Made by a program: the position numbers and the translations under genes. The notes under the pieces were generated by a model, which saw only the letters and a program-made list of their open reading frames with translations, did not search any database and was not told the DNA's origin. Of a stretch of DNA of 64,000 nt, positions 53,730 to 62,440 are shown piece by piece. Origin of the DNA: Gammaproteobacteria bacterium (GTDB taxonomy: Bacteria > Pseudomonadota > Gammaproteobacteria > Steroidobacterales > GCA-2729495); the NCBI GenBank assembly GCA_028285245.1, contig JANQPY010000016.1, positions 62,001 through 126,000 on the forward strand. The letters run 5' to 3'. Within the stretch, counting starts at the first letter, position 1. The number at the start of each line of letters is the position of its first letter.

Positions 53730-55700
53730 GTGATGATTCGCAGACAGTTATTTGTTCATAGCGTCGCTCCTTCTCTGGTACTTCTAGCGTTTGCGTTTGG
53801 CAGTTCGAACGCTTTGGCGGCGCAGGTCAACGGCGTATTTACGATTGATACTGCGGAGATTATTGACCTCTTTAGTGCGACCTTCGACGGCGCCATCAAT
53901 CCCAACTGCAGTGGTGCTTCGGACGCAGCAGAGTGTGCGTTTTTTGGCGGCCAGCCGCCGACTACCCGGGCAATCACCTTTGCACCCCAGCTGCCGGCTA
54001 CTGCAAGTGGCACGCTAGACGTCGAATACGAAGACACGACCGGAGAGATCCTTCAGGTCAACAGCCTGCGTATTGATCTGCCGGATCAAATCCTGAACAT
54101 TCAAGGCACAACTTTTGTCGAAGTCGTGCAAGGCAACGCGGCGCCGGCCGCAGACGATGCGATATTCGCCGAGGCAGGCACGACTGCGCCAAATGGCACC
54201 GCCGATCCCGATGAGAGTGCGGCTGTGCTTGGCCCCAGCGTCTTTGAACATGATGATGCGCCGAATGCCGACGTGCCGGATTTTGCGACCTTTAACGATA
54301 TCGTTGATCTGTGCCACGACGGGTCGCGGGTTCCAGGTTCCGGTCCTTTGTGCGGCCTGATCAGCATTCTGACGCTCGATGGCATTCGCTACCGAATCAC
54401 TGGCGCTCTCAGTGGTTCCGGCGGCGACTCTCTACAGCTTCAAACGCAGACAGCGAACAACTCGATATACAAGATCAATTTCACCACTGGTGCACCTGAG
54501 ATCACGGTGACCGATTCCGTAACGCCTGCCAATGACTTGACGGTGCCATTCGGCAGCATCACGGAGAACACTACTGCAAACCAGACCGTGACCATAACGA
54601 ATGACGGGACGGCGACGTTAAACGTCGGCAATCTTGGTAACGCTGATGCGTTGGCGCCGCCATTCAGCCTAACCACCGATATGTGCACGGGCCAGGCTTT
54701 GGCGCCGTCTGCCAGTTGTAACGCGACCGTTACCTTTGCACCGACGGGCACGGGCGTCTTTAATGACTCGTTCAACATTCCGTCGGATGACGCAGACGAG
54801 TCTTCGGTGACTGTGAGCGTTTCAGGGACGGGGGCGGCGACACCGATTCCGGATATCGATGTAGTCGATTCGGTTGCTCCGGCGGATGATTTAGCTATTC
54901 CGTTTGGCAGCATCACGATCAATCAAAGCGCCACGCCTGCGACGATAACCGTCAGCAACAACGGCAACACCGATCTGCTGGTGGGGCAGATCGCGGCTTT
55001 GATCCCGCCATTCGGGATTGCAATGGACAACTGCTCGAATCAAACGGTAATGGCGGCGGGTGGCTGCACGCTGATGGTCACCTTCATGCCCGTGACCGAA
55101 GGCAACTTTAACGAAACTGTCGACATTCCGTCCGACGACCCGGACTCGCCGAATGTTACCGTTGCGATCACTGGTACCGGAGCGCCATTGCCGACGCCTG
55201 ATATCAATGTCATGGATGTGAATGTCGACTTCGGTTCAACAACGACTGGCGATACGCGGATGCAGACCGTTGTGGTTGCAAACGACGGCACGGCGAATCT
55301 GACGATTGGAACGGTCGCAATGGCCGATCCGTTGGCTGTCCCATTTAGCCTGGCCATGGATGGTTGCTCTGGCCAAGTGCTCGTGCCCACTGCCAGTTGC
55401 ATGCTCGACGTAGACTTCTCGCCCACTGTTTCTGGGGCCGCTAATGACAGTTTCGATATTCCGTCTGATGACCCGGACGAACCAAGCGTGACAGTCAATC
55501 TCTCGGGGATTGGTTCCGATCCCGCTACTTTCGCTCCTGTGCCTAGCAGTCCCGAGGGTTCAGATTCCGGGTTCTTTGGAATGTCTGTCGACCTGCTGAG
55601 CTTGTCCGCATTGCTAGCTATAGCAATGGGGTACAGGGCGCGTCGCATGCGTCTCAAGCTGCAACTGCGCAATCCGCCAAGCAGTTTACCGCCAGGCTGA
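53730..55700 (+). CDS. choice-of-anchor D multi-domain surface protein (long form of tandem pair)
   Basis: This 656-residue protein has a signal peptide (to SSNALAAQ). Residues about 28-250 are clearly homologous to the ectodomain of the preceding gene (VNGVFTID; ECAFFGGQ; APNGTADPDESA; QLQTQTANNSIYK). Then come three ~115-residue choice-of-anchor D / ASPM-SPD-2-hydin-like repeats, each with a C-SGQ-type cysteine pair and ending near DSF(N/D)IPSDD. The end is SGFFGMSVDLLSLSALLAIA then basic RARRMR: a membrane anchor but not VPLPA. It could be handled by another sorting enzyme. It ends 3 nt before the oxidase gene. Confidence 0.85.
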   Translation: MMIRRQLFVHSVAPSLVLLAFAFGSSNALAAQVNGVFTIDTAEIIDLFSATFDGAINPNCSGASDAAECAFFGGQPPTTRAITFAPQLPATASGTLDVEYEDTTGEILQVNSLRIDLPDQILNIQGTTFVEVVQGNAAPAADDAIFAEAGTTAPNGTADPDESAAVLGPSVFEHDDAPNADVPDFATFNDIVDLCHDGSRVPGSGPLCGLISILTLDGIRYRITGALSGSGGDSLQLQTQTANNSIYKINFTTGAPEITVTDSVTPANDLTVPFGSITENTTANQTVTITNDGTATLNVGNLGNADALAPPFSLTTDMCTGQALAPSASCNATVTFAPTGTGVFNDSFNIPSDDADESSVTVSVSGTGAATPIPDIDVVDSVAPADDLAIPFGSITINQSATPATITVSNNGNTDLLVGQIAALIPPFGIAMDNCSNQTVMAAGGCTLMVTFMPVTEGNFNETVDIPSDDPDSPNVTVAITGTGAPLPTPDINVMDVNVDFGSTTTGDTRMQTVVVANDGTANLTIGTVAMADPLAVPFSLAMDGCSGQVLVPTASCMLDVDFSPTVSGAANDSFDIPSDDPDEPSVTVNLSGIGSDPATFAPVPSSPEGSDSGFFGMSVDLLSLSALLAIAMGYRARRMRLKLQLRNPPSSLPPG

Positions 55701-55703
55701 CGC

Positions 55704-57290
55704 ATGGTTCAGACCGCGGAGGCGGCGGGCGGTAGCCTGCTGGCACAACTGGAGGGAGTCGTCGGGGCGGATCATCTGCTCACGGACGACGAGTCCCGCA
55801 GGTTTTACTCCACCGACGTATTCCGGCAGGCGGATGAGCTCGCGGCGGCGGTTGTGCGTCCCGGTACAGTTGACCAGCTGCACAGCTGCGTCCGGCTATG
55901 TATCGAGGCGAGGGCGCCTATGGTGGTCCGCGGCGGCGGAGCTTCGTACACGGATGGCTTTTTGCCGACGCAGCCTGGGACGGTGCTGTTCGATATGTCC
56001 CGCCTCACCGGCATCGACGTCAATGCGACGGACATGTATGTCACCGTTGAGCCCGGCGTTACGTGGGCGGCTCTCAATGACGCGCTTAAGCCTCACGGAT
56101 TGCGCACGCCGATGTGGGGGCCATTTTCCGGTCTGGCGGCAACGGTGGCAGGCGGCATGTCACATTACGCCGTCAATTACGGTTCGGGCACCTACGGGAT
56201 ATCAGCTGAATCGCTGATTGGCATGGATGTGATTCTGGCCAACGGCGATATGCTATCGACAGGGTCCGGTGGCGGGGAAGGGCATTCACCTTTCTTCCGT
56301 TACTACGGTCCGGATCTGGCCGGATTGTTCGTCGGGGATGCCGGGGCGCTGGGGATTAAGGCGCGCATCACGCTGCGTCTGCTAGCTCGCCCCGAAGGTT
56401 TTGCAGCCGCATCGTTCGGCTTTCAGGATGGCGAGCACTGCATCAATGCGCTAACCGAGATCGCACGCCTCGGCGTGGCCGCCAATAACTTCGCCCTCGA
56501 TCCGCGCCAGCAAAAGACTGCATTAACGCAGATGGAATCAACGGATCCGTTGCAGGCGGCCTGGTCGGTGTTCAAATCGTCCCGCAATCCGGTCGACGGG
56601 GCGCTGCAGGTTGCCCGGATGGGGCTGGCGGGGCGCAGCTTTCTCAAGAACGCCGTGTATTCGGCCCATTTCAGCACCGAGGGAGCGACCGCCGCGGAGG
56701 CCCGTCAGAAGCTGGCTGTGGTCCGCAAGGTCGCGGCAGGTTACGGCGCCGAGGTTGCCAACTCCATACCGACCTACTTCAATGCCGCGCCCTTCATGGA
56801 GCTAACGCCGATTCTCGGTCCCAACGGGGAGCGCTGGAAGCCCACCCATGGCGTGCTGCCGTTCTCACAGGTGCATCAGCACCATCAGGATTTTGAGGCG
56901 TTGCTGGGTGAGTATCGTGAGCGAATGTCACAGCATCGGGTAGCCCTGAATCGGATGCTGATGTTTTTCAGCACGAATGCCTTTATCTATGAACCGACCT
57001 TCCTGTGGGAAGACGAGCAGTCGATATATCACCGCCGGGTGTATCCATCCGCCCTGCTGCCGACGAAGCCCGTTCACGCCGCCAACCCAGAGGGCCGGGC
57101 GCTGGTTAAAGAGCTTAAGGGGCGTATTCAGGCCTTGTGCGTGAAGAACGGAGCGAGCCACATGCAGGTAGGCAAAGATTATCCCTATCTCGAAACACGC
57201 AAGGTATCGACGGGTCAGTTCGTGCGTAGCCTGAAGCAGTTGCTAGATCCGCACAGCCTGATGAATCCAGGTGCGTTGGGGTTGGACTAA
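55704..57290 (+). CDS. FAD-linked oxidase (GlcD/VAO-type flavoprotein)
   Basis: This 528-residue enzyme has the PCMH-type FAD-binding domain: APMVVRGGGASYTDG, VTVEPGVTWAALNDAL, and GLAATVAGGMSHYAVNYGSG with glycines around the cofactor. The C-terminal substrate domain ends QLLDPHSLMNPGALGLD, the typical VAO-family close. It oxidises a hydroxy acid, phenol or similar compound; specificity cannot be assigned. It starts 3 nt after the choice-of-anchor gene, but that may be chance packing rather than a shared task. Confidence 0.88.
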   Translation: MVQTAEAAGGSLLAQLEGVVGADHLLTDDESRRFYSTDVFRQADELAAAVVRPGTVDQLHSCVRLCIEARAPMVVRGGGASYTDGFLPTQPGTVLFDMSRLTGIDVNATDMYVTVEPGVTWAALNDALKPHGLRTPMWGPFSGLAATVAGGMSHYAVNYGSGTYGISAESLIGMDVILANGDMLSTGSGGGEGHSPFFRYYGPDLAGLFVGDAGALGIKARITLRLLARPEGFAAASFGFQDGEHCINALTEIARLGVAANNFALDPRQQKTALTQMESTDPLQAAWSVFKSSRNPVDGALQVARMGLAGRSFLKNAVYSAHFSTEGATAAEARQKLAVVRKVAAGYGAEVANSIPTYFNAAPFMELTPILGPNGERWKPTHGVLPFSQVHQHHQDFEALLGEYRERMSQHRVALNRMLMFFSTNAFIYEPTFLWEDEQSIYHRRVYPSALLPTKPVHAANPEGRALVKELKGRIQALCVKNGASHMQVGKDYPYLETRKVSTGQFVRSLKQLLDPHSLMNPGALGLD

Positions 57291-57330
57291 CGACGTAGTC
57301 TCGCGAGTACTCGCGCTATTCTCGTAACGG

Positions 57331-57711
57331 CTAATTCAGCGCGGGCCGGTCGCTATCCGCGTCGCGATCTGGACGATCGCTATGTTCACGGGCAGGCTGC
57401 AGAATCTCACCGGTCGCTTTCACACGCACGAGTTCGCTGAACATGGCGACGATGTTAAGCGCGTGCTGAGCAGCGTCGGCCTTGGACATCTTTCTTACGG
57501 AAGCCGCGGCCGCACTCTCGAAGCTCAATGGTTTCACCGAATGCATCGCGGTGCGGAGCTTTAACAACCGCTCCCTGATCTGTTCGGGCGCGTCGGCCTC
57601 GCGTAGCATCTCAAGATTCTCGGTGTAGGCACTCAACAGGCGCTGTTTGACCGGCCCGTTGCCAGCCAGGCAGCGCACGGCGGAATAGAAGTTATTGGTG
57701 AACTGGCACAT
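57331..57711 (-). CDS. small helical conserved hypothetical protein
   Basis: From the ATG at 57711, preceded by AGAAGG, this is a 126-residue soluble protein: MCQFTNNFYSAVRCL, a helical middle part (SAYTENLEMLREADAPEQI) and a charged, Asp/Arg-rich tail (SDRPDRDADSDRPALN). A longer frame upstream has no ribosome site. I recognise no family. It is isolated between a convergent oxidase gene and a divergent exporter gene. Confidence 0.55.
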   Translation of the reverse strand: MCQFTNNFYSAVRCLAGNGPVKQRLLSAYTENLEMLREADAPEQIRERLLKLRTAMHSVKPLSFESAAAASVRKMSKADAAQHALNIVAMFSELVRVKATGEILQPAREHSDRPDRDADSDRPALN

Positions 57712-57878
57712 GAGACCTTCTTTTTGTTGTTGTCGGTCGTAGCCGCAAGGTTGCGGACCAGCTGTCGCTGCTGGATTTCCCAAGCCGTGGACTCTGGCTG
57801 AGGAATCAGCAACTAAGAGGCCGAATATATAGTGATGTCCAAAAAACACAAGCGTGCCAACGCTGTTCTAGCACCCGC

Positions 57879-58844
57879 ATGACGGTTCAGCCGCGCCACT
57901 GGGCCTGCCTGCTCGCGCTAGTTGTGCTGTGGGGCTCTGCCTACCTGTTGGTCGAGGTCGCGCTCCGCGTCTGGCAGCCGGCGCAGATTGCGGCCTTGAG
58001 AATTGTTGCTGCCGCTGCCGTACTGGCCATGGCGGCCATTGCGGGCAGGCAAGGCCTTCCGCGCCGACCCGCGGCCTGGCTAGGCTTCGCCTTTATCGCG
58101 ATCGTGGGTAACTGCCTGCCGTTTTTTGCGATTTCCTGGGGCCAGCAGGCGCTGGAGTCGGGTCTTGCGGGCATCCTGGCGGCGACCACGCCGGTTTTTA
58201 CACTCGTGCTGGCTCACTGGGCGCTTGACGATGAGCGCATGCAGCCCCTCCAGATTGCCGCCTGTGTGGCTGGGTTCTGCGGTGTGCTGCTGTTGCTGGG
58301 CCCGGAGTCCCTCAAGGCCGCGGGCGGGTCCGGGGAGCGGCTGGTGGCCCAGCTTGCTGTTCTGGGAGGCGCCTTTTGCTATGCCGCAGCGACCGTCGGG
58401 GCCAGGCGCCTGCCGGGGGGCATACAGCCACTGACCACGTCTGTCGGGGTGTTCCTGGTAGCCGGGCTGTTCATGAGTCCGTTGGCAGCGGATGGTGTCG
58501 CTGCTCTTCCAGAGGCCTCAGCGGCCGCCCTGTTAGCCATGGCGCTGCTCGGCCTGCTGTGTACCGGTGTTGCGTCAATTCTTTACTTCTATCTGATCGC
58601 TGAGACCGGGGCTCGCTTCACGTCCTTACTTAACTATCTGGTGCCCGTGTGGGCAGCAGGCTTAGGCGTGGCGGTTCTGGGCGAGCGGCTGGGCGTGATG
58701 GCCTGGCTGGCCCTCGCACTGATCTGCAGCAGCATGTGGCTGATGCGCGGCGCTGCGCCGGCCCTGCCGGAACGAGAGCTGGGCAAAAAAAAGACGGGCC
58801 CGCAGGCCCGTCCAGTTCAATCCGTCGAGAAGCCTTCCGACTAG
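57879..58844 (+). CDS. DMT-superfamily transporter (two EamA domains)
   Basis: This 321-residue inner-membrane protein has about ten helices arranged as two EamA units (VVLWGSAYLLVEVALRV...; LGGAFCYAAATVGARRL...). Such proteins export metabolites or amino acids. The last 35 residues are soluble and basic, and their coding sequence hosts the terminator of the convergent receptor gene. It overlaps that gene by 4 nt at the 3' end. Confidence 0.9.
   Translation: MTVQPRHWACLLALVVLWGSAYLLVEVALRVWQPAQIAALRIVAAAAVLAMAAIAGRQGLPRRPAAWLGFAFIAIVGNCLPFFAISWGQQALESGLAGILAATTPVFTLVLAHWALDDERMQPLQIAACVAGFCGVLLLLGPESLKAAGGSGERLVAQLAVLGGAFCYAAATVGARRLPGGIQPLTTSVGVFLVAGLFMSPLAADGVAALPEASAAALLAMALLGLLCTGVASILYFYLIAETGARFTSLLNYLVPVWAAGLGVAVLGERLGVMAWLALALICSSMWLMRGAAPALPERELGKKKTGPQARPVQSVEKPSD
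58785..58812 (-). terminator. terminator for the minus-strand TonB receptor, inside the DMT gene
   Basis: On the minus strand GACGGGCC/GGCCCGTC (58793-58800 and 58805-58812) with a 4-nt loop is followed by eight U residues (AAAAAAAA at 58785-58792 on plus). It lies 28 nt after the receptor stop codon. Confidence 0.85.
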
Positions 58845-61357
58845 AAAGCAACCGAGCCCTCGATGCCCCAGCGGGCCTGCGTTCCGGGATGGGCGAACGT
58901 GCCGCCAAACTCCGGTGCCGGGATGACTTCTTCGAGGTAATCCTCGTCGGTGACGTTGGTGCCAACCAGCACAACTTTCCAGTTGCCGCCCTGCACCCCG
59001 ATCCGAACGTCGAGCAGCTCGTAGGCATCGCGCCGCGTGGTGCCCAGGTCCGCACCGGTGGTGCCGAAGGCAGGATCGAAGATGGTCGGCCGCTGCTGGT
59101 CCTGGATGACATGGAACCAGGTGTCGCCAACCCCATTCAGAGCCAGGTTGGCGATCAGGTCGAGGCCATCACCGATTGGCCAGCGGAAGTCACCGCCCAG
59201 CGCAAATGTGTAGTCGGGCGTGTAGGGCAGCTCGTTACCGACGGAATCAGGTCTGGAGCTATTGGCATCAATCTCGGTATCAATGTAGTTGCCGTTGATG
59301 TAAAGGCTGGCCCACTCGGTGGCATCCCAGGTGGCGCCCAATTCAATACCACGCATATTGGCCTCATCGATGTTTGAGACCACGCGCAGCAGGCCGAACT
59401 GACCTACGAAAAACTCGAAGAACTGCTGATCCTCAATATCGATGTAGTAGGCGGCGCCCTCCCAGCGGAAGTCATCGCTGATATCGTGCTTGAAGCCCAC
59501 CTCGTAGGACGTAGACGTTTCTTCGTCGTAGGTGTCGCTGATGGCCACTGGGTCAAAGGCTGTTCCCATAACGGCAACCCCGTTGATGAACTGATCGACA
59601 GTCGCCTGCGAGCCAAAGTTGTTGAAGCCGCCGCTCTTGAAGCCGACACCTGCACTGGCGAAAGCCGTGAGCGCATCCGTGGCATTCCAGCGGACGGAGA
59701 CCTTGGGCTGGATCTGGTCAAACGTGCGACTCTGGTCCGCAGAGGCGCCGGTTGGATCCAGGCACAAACCCGGGTTAATAGGATCACCGCCATCGAAGCC
59801 GCCGAATGCAGATCCACCGTCGCAGTCGATGTATTGGGTGACTGCGTCCGTGGGCACGAGATTCTCCACATCCCGCTCTTCGCGATCGTAGCGCAGGGCT
59901 AAAGAGCCTTCGATGGTGTCGGTGAAGTCGTAGGCCACCTGACCGAATACCGAGTACACGTCGGTGTCAAACTGGTCATGCACCAGCTGCTCGGTGGGAT
60001 TGAGGGGGTTCGTGGTGAACAGTTCGGGAATGATGATGCCGGCGTTGTCAATGCCGAGATTTACACCCACTTCTCGTTCGATGGTGAGGAAGTACAAGCC
60101 GCCTTCCCAGCGCAGCCGCTCGTCGTCCTTAGAGCGCAGCCTTAGCTCAACGCTAAAGTCTTCCTGATTGCGCTCCTGGTATTGCGTGCCGTCGCAGCTA
60201 GTCGGTGTGTAAGCGCCGTACACTGAAAACTCGGGCGCGCCGGGCACCAGTACCTGGGGAGCACCGAGCATGAAGCCAGAGTTGGCGACGGCGGTCGTTG
60301 TCGCGATACAGCGTGGATCCGAAGCGAAGAAGCCAAACGCACCACTGGTGCCGTCGGCGCCTAAGTTGTTCTCGATATCGCTGTAAAGGAACCAGCCGAC
60401 GAAGTCAGCGAAGCCCAGGTCAGCGTCGGCTTTAACAGAAAATTCCAGCGCTTCCTGGTTGTTGAAGGACTCAACATTTGGATTGAACTGAAAGGGGTGC
60501 GCGTTGACGTCTTCGTTGCCGCCGGCCGCCACGTCTGCTGGAATGCCCAGCCCCTCAAGTACGCCAGGTAGTGAGGGAATATGAAAGATCGAGTTAAACG
60601 TGATGGACGAGGCATCAACCTCACCGTAGCGCAGCTTGGTGTCGATGGTCAGGCTATCGCTGGCGTTCCAGATGAGGCGGCCGTCGAGATTCCAGTCCTC
60701 GTGGGCGTCGATCACGTCATCGCGCTGATTGAATGAATCAAAATAGAAGCCGTCGCTCGTGCCGAAATCGCCGTTGAGCTGCCACGCAAATACGTCGTTG
60801 CTGGTGACGCCACCGATGCGGCCCGCAATGGAATAGGTCTCGTCTTCGCCGTAGCTAGCCCGCAGATCCCCTTCCAACGCTTCCGTCGGCCGCCGGGTGT
60901 TCAAAATGATGGCGCCGGCGGCGGCGTTGCGCCCATACAGGGCGCCCTGCGGTCCCTTGAGCACTTCAATCTGGCTCAGGTTTGACCACTCGCGATTTAG
61001 CGCTGCACCGTTGGTTTTCACGATCCCGTCAACCACCAGTGCGTAGTTCACTTCGGCGTCGCGGGCGCCGTTAATGCCGCGAATGTTCACCTGGGTGTCG
61101 CCGGCTTCCGCGGCATCCACGATGGTCATGCCGGGAACCAGCGTGACGAAATCCTCGGGGCGGGTTATGCCCTGCTGCTGAATTTGCTGTTCCGTGATCA
61201 CCGAGACAGCAGCCGGCACGTCCTGCAGGTTTTCCTGGCGTCCGCGTGCCGTGGAGATAATCTCTTCCATCGATGCGGCAGGCAGAGCGACAGCAAGCAG
61301 ACTAAGGCTGGCAATGGCACAGGCCAGCGGAGACAATCGGGTTTGAGCTGTAGTCAT
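58841..61357 (-). CDS. TonB-dependent receptor
   Basis: The ATG at 61357 gives 838 residues with a signal peptide (MTTAQTRLSPLACAIASLSL to LPAASM). The frame is open further upstream but without signal-like sequence. The TonB box is EEIISTARGRQENL. The plug has VPGMTIVDAAEAGDTQVNIR and IEVLKGPQGALYGRNAAAGA, and the barrel ends WGIEGSVAF. Family as for the receptor at 50066; substrate unknown. The 240-nt gap upstream is shared with the divergent SDR gene. Confidence 0.92.
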   Translation of the reverse strand: MTTAQTRLSPLACAIASLSLLAVALPAASMEEIISTARGRQENLQDVPAAVSVITEQQIQQQGITRPEDFVTLVPGMTIVDAAEAGDTQVNIRGINGARDAEVNYALVVDGIVKTNGAALNREWSNLSQIEVLKGPQGALYGRNAAAGAIILNTRRPTEALEGDLRASYGEDETYSIAGRIGGVTSNDVFAWQLNGDFGTSDGFYFDSFNQRDDVIDAHEDWNLDGRLIWNASDSLTIDTKLRYGEVDASSITFNSIFHIPSLPGVLEGLGIPADVAAGGNEDVNAHPFQFNPNVESFNNQEALEFSVKADADLGFADFVGWFLYSDIENNLGADGTSGAFGFFASDPRCIATTTAVANSGFMLGAPQVLVPGAPEFSVYGAYTPTSCDGTQYQERNQEDFSVELRLRSKDDERLRWEGGLYFLTIEREVGVNLGIDNAGIIIPELFTTNPLNPTEQLVHDQFDTDVYSVFGQVAYDFTDTIEGSLALRYDREERDVENLVPTDAVTQYIDCDGGSAFGGFDGGDPINPGLCLDPTGASADQSRTFDQIQPKVSVRWNATDALTAFASAGVGFKSGGFNNFGSQATVDQFINGVAVMGTAFDPVAISDTYDEETSTSYEVGFKHDISDDFRWEGAAYYIDIEDQQFFEFFVGQFGLLRVVSNIDEANMRGIELGATWDATEWASLYINGNYIDTEIDANSSRPDSVGNELPYTPDYTFALGGDFRWPIGDGLDLIANLALNGVGDTWFHVIQDQQRPTIFDPAFGTTGADLGTTRRDAYELLDVRIGVQGGNWKVVLVGTNVTDEDYLEEVIPAPEFGGTFAHPGTQARWGIEGSVAF

Positions 61358-61597
61358 CAGGACACTCCAGTAGCGGGAGAGTAAGGAACGGTCTGCGGCG
61401 TCAGGCGAGGTCCCCCAGTGGCAGGCCTGAGCGCGTTGGCTGGCCGGAGCACGCGTGCTGATTTCGGGGCTCGCGAGACTGTGGCACAACAACGATTTGC
61501 GAAAACTAATCCACCGGTAGCCTAGGGTCAATCGTGTTGCGAAAGAGCAACAAAATGAAGCGGCTACCGTGGGTGGAGTAATTAAGGGGTTGAGGCG

Positions 61598-62440
61598 GTG
61601 AGTGGAGAGAGAAAAACCTGTGTGGTGACCGGGAGCACCCGGGGTATCGGCTTGGGGCTGGCGCGGGAGTTTCTGGCGCGGGGCCACAACGTGGCCATCA
61701 GTGGGCGCAGCGAGGGGTCTGTCAATCAGGCTCTGACGCAGCTCGAGCCTGAGGAACGCATCCTGGGACTGCCCTGCGATGTCCGCAGCCGCGCAGACCT
61801 ACAGCGCCTCTGGGATGCCGCCGCGGAGCGCTTCGGCGAGATCGACGTATGGATTAACAACGCCGCGCTGGCCACCACGCATGCGCCGCTGGCCGAGCTG
61901 CCGGACGATGAGGTTGCTGCGACCGTGGACACCAACCTCACCGGCACGCTGCTCGGCTCCCAGGTCGCACTCGCCGGCATGCTGGCTCAGGGTAGCGGCA
62001 AGATTTATACCTTCGAGGGTTTCGGCAGCGACGGCATGACTCGGCCGGGTCTTACGGTCTACGGCGCAACCAAGCGCGCAGTTCGCTACCTGACTGAAGG
62101 ATTAGCCAAGGAGTATGCCGACAGCGGTGTGCTAATTGGATCGCTCAGCCCGGGAATGGTGCCTACAGATCTACTGATTTACTCGTCGCGTAGCGAAGAC
62201 CCTGAGCGCTGGAAGAAGTCGAAGCGCATCATGAACATGCTGGGTGACAAGGTGGAGACGGTAACCCCCTGGCTGGCCGAGCAGGCCCTGGCGAATACGC
62301 GGCAGGGTGCACGGATTGCCTGGCTTACACCGCAGAAGGCGTTTGTGCGTTTTTTGCTGCCCAGCTACCGCCGGCGCAGCATCGTTGATGAATACGAGCA
62401 GGGTCTGGATCATGAGCCCGGCCCGCAGGTGCGTTCATGA
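61598..62440 (+). CDS. short-chain dehydrogenase/reductase
   Basis: This 280-residue Rossmann-fold oxidoreductase starts with GTG. It has the cofactor motif TGSTRGIGLGLA, NNAALATTHAPL, an active-site Ser in GFGSDG, and YGATKRAV (Tyr-x3-Lys). The residue after the second strand (SGRSEGS) suggests NADPH preference. The C-terminal 60 residues are longer than in minimal SDRs. The last four bases overlap the glnS start (ATGA), so the genes are probably translationally coupled. Substrate unknown. Confidence 0.9.
   Translation: MSGERKTCVVTGSTRGIGLGLAREFLARGHNVAISGRSEGSVNQALTQLEPEERILGLPCDVRSRADLQRLWDAAAERFGEIDVWINNAALATTHAPLAELPDDEVAATVDTNLTGTLLGSQVALAGMLAQGSGKIYTFEGFGSDGMTRPGLTVYGATKRAVRYLTEGLAKEYADSGVLIGSLSPGMVPTDLLIYSSRSEDPERWKKSKRIMNMLGDKVETVTPWLAEQALANTRQGARIAWLTPQKAFVRFLLPSYRRRSIVDEYEQGLDHEPGPQVRS

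Noticed and set aside
61358..61597. GCCACTG plus GGGGGACCTCGCC on the minus strand, resembling part of a cobalamin riboswitch before a TonB receptor
   Set aside because: The other conserved blocks of the cobalamin aptamer, including the B12 box, are not found.
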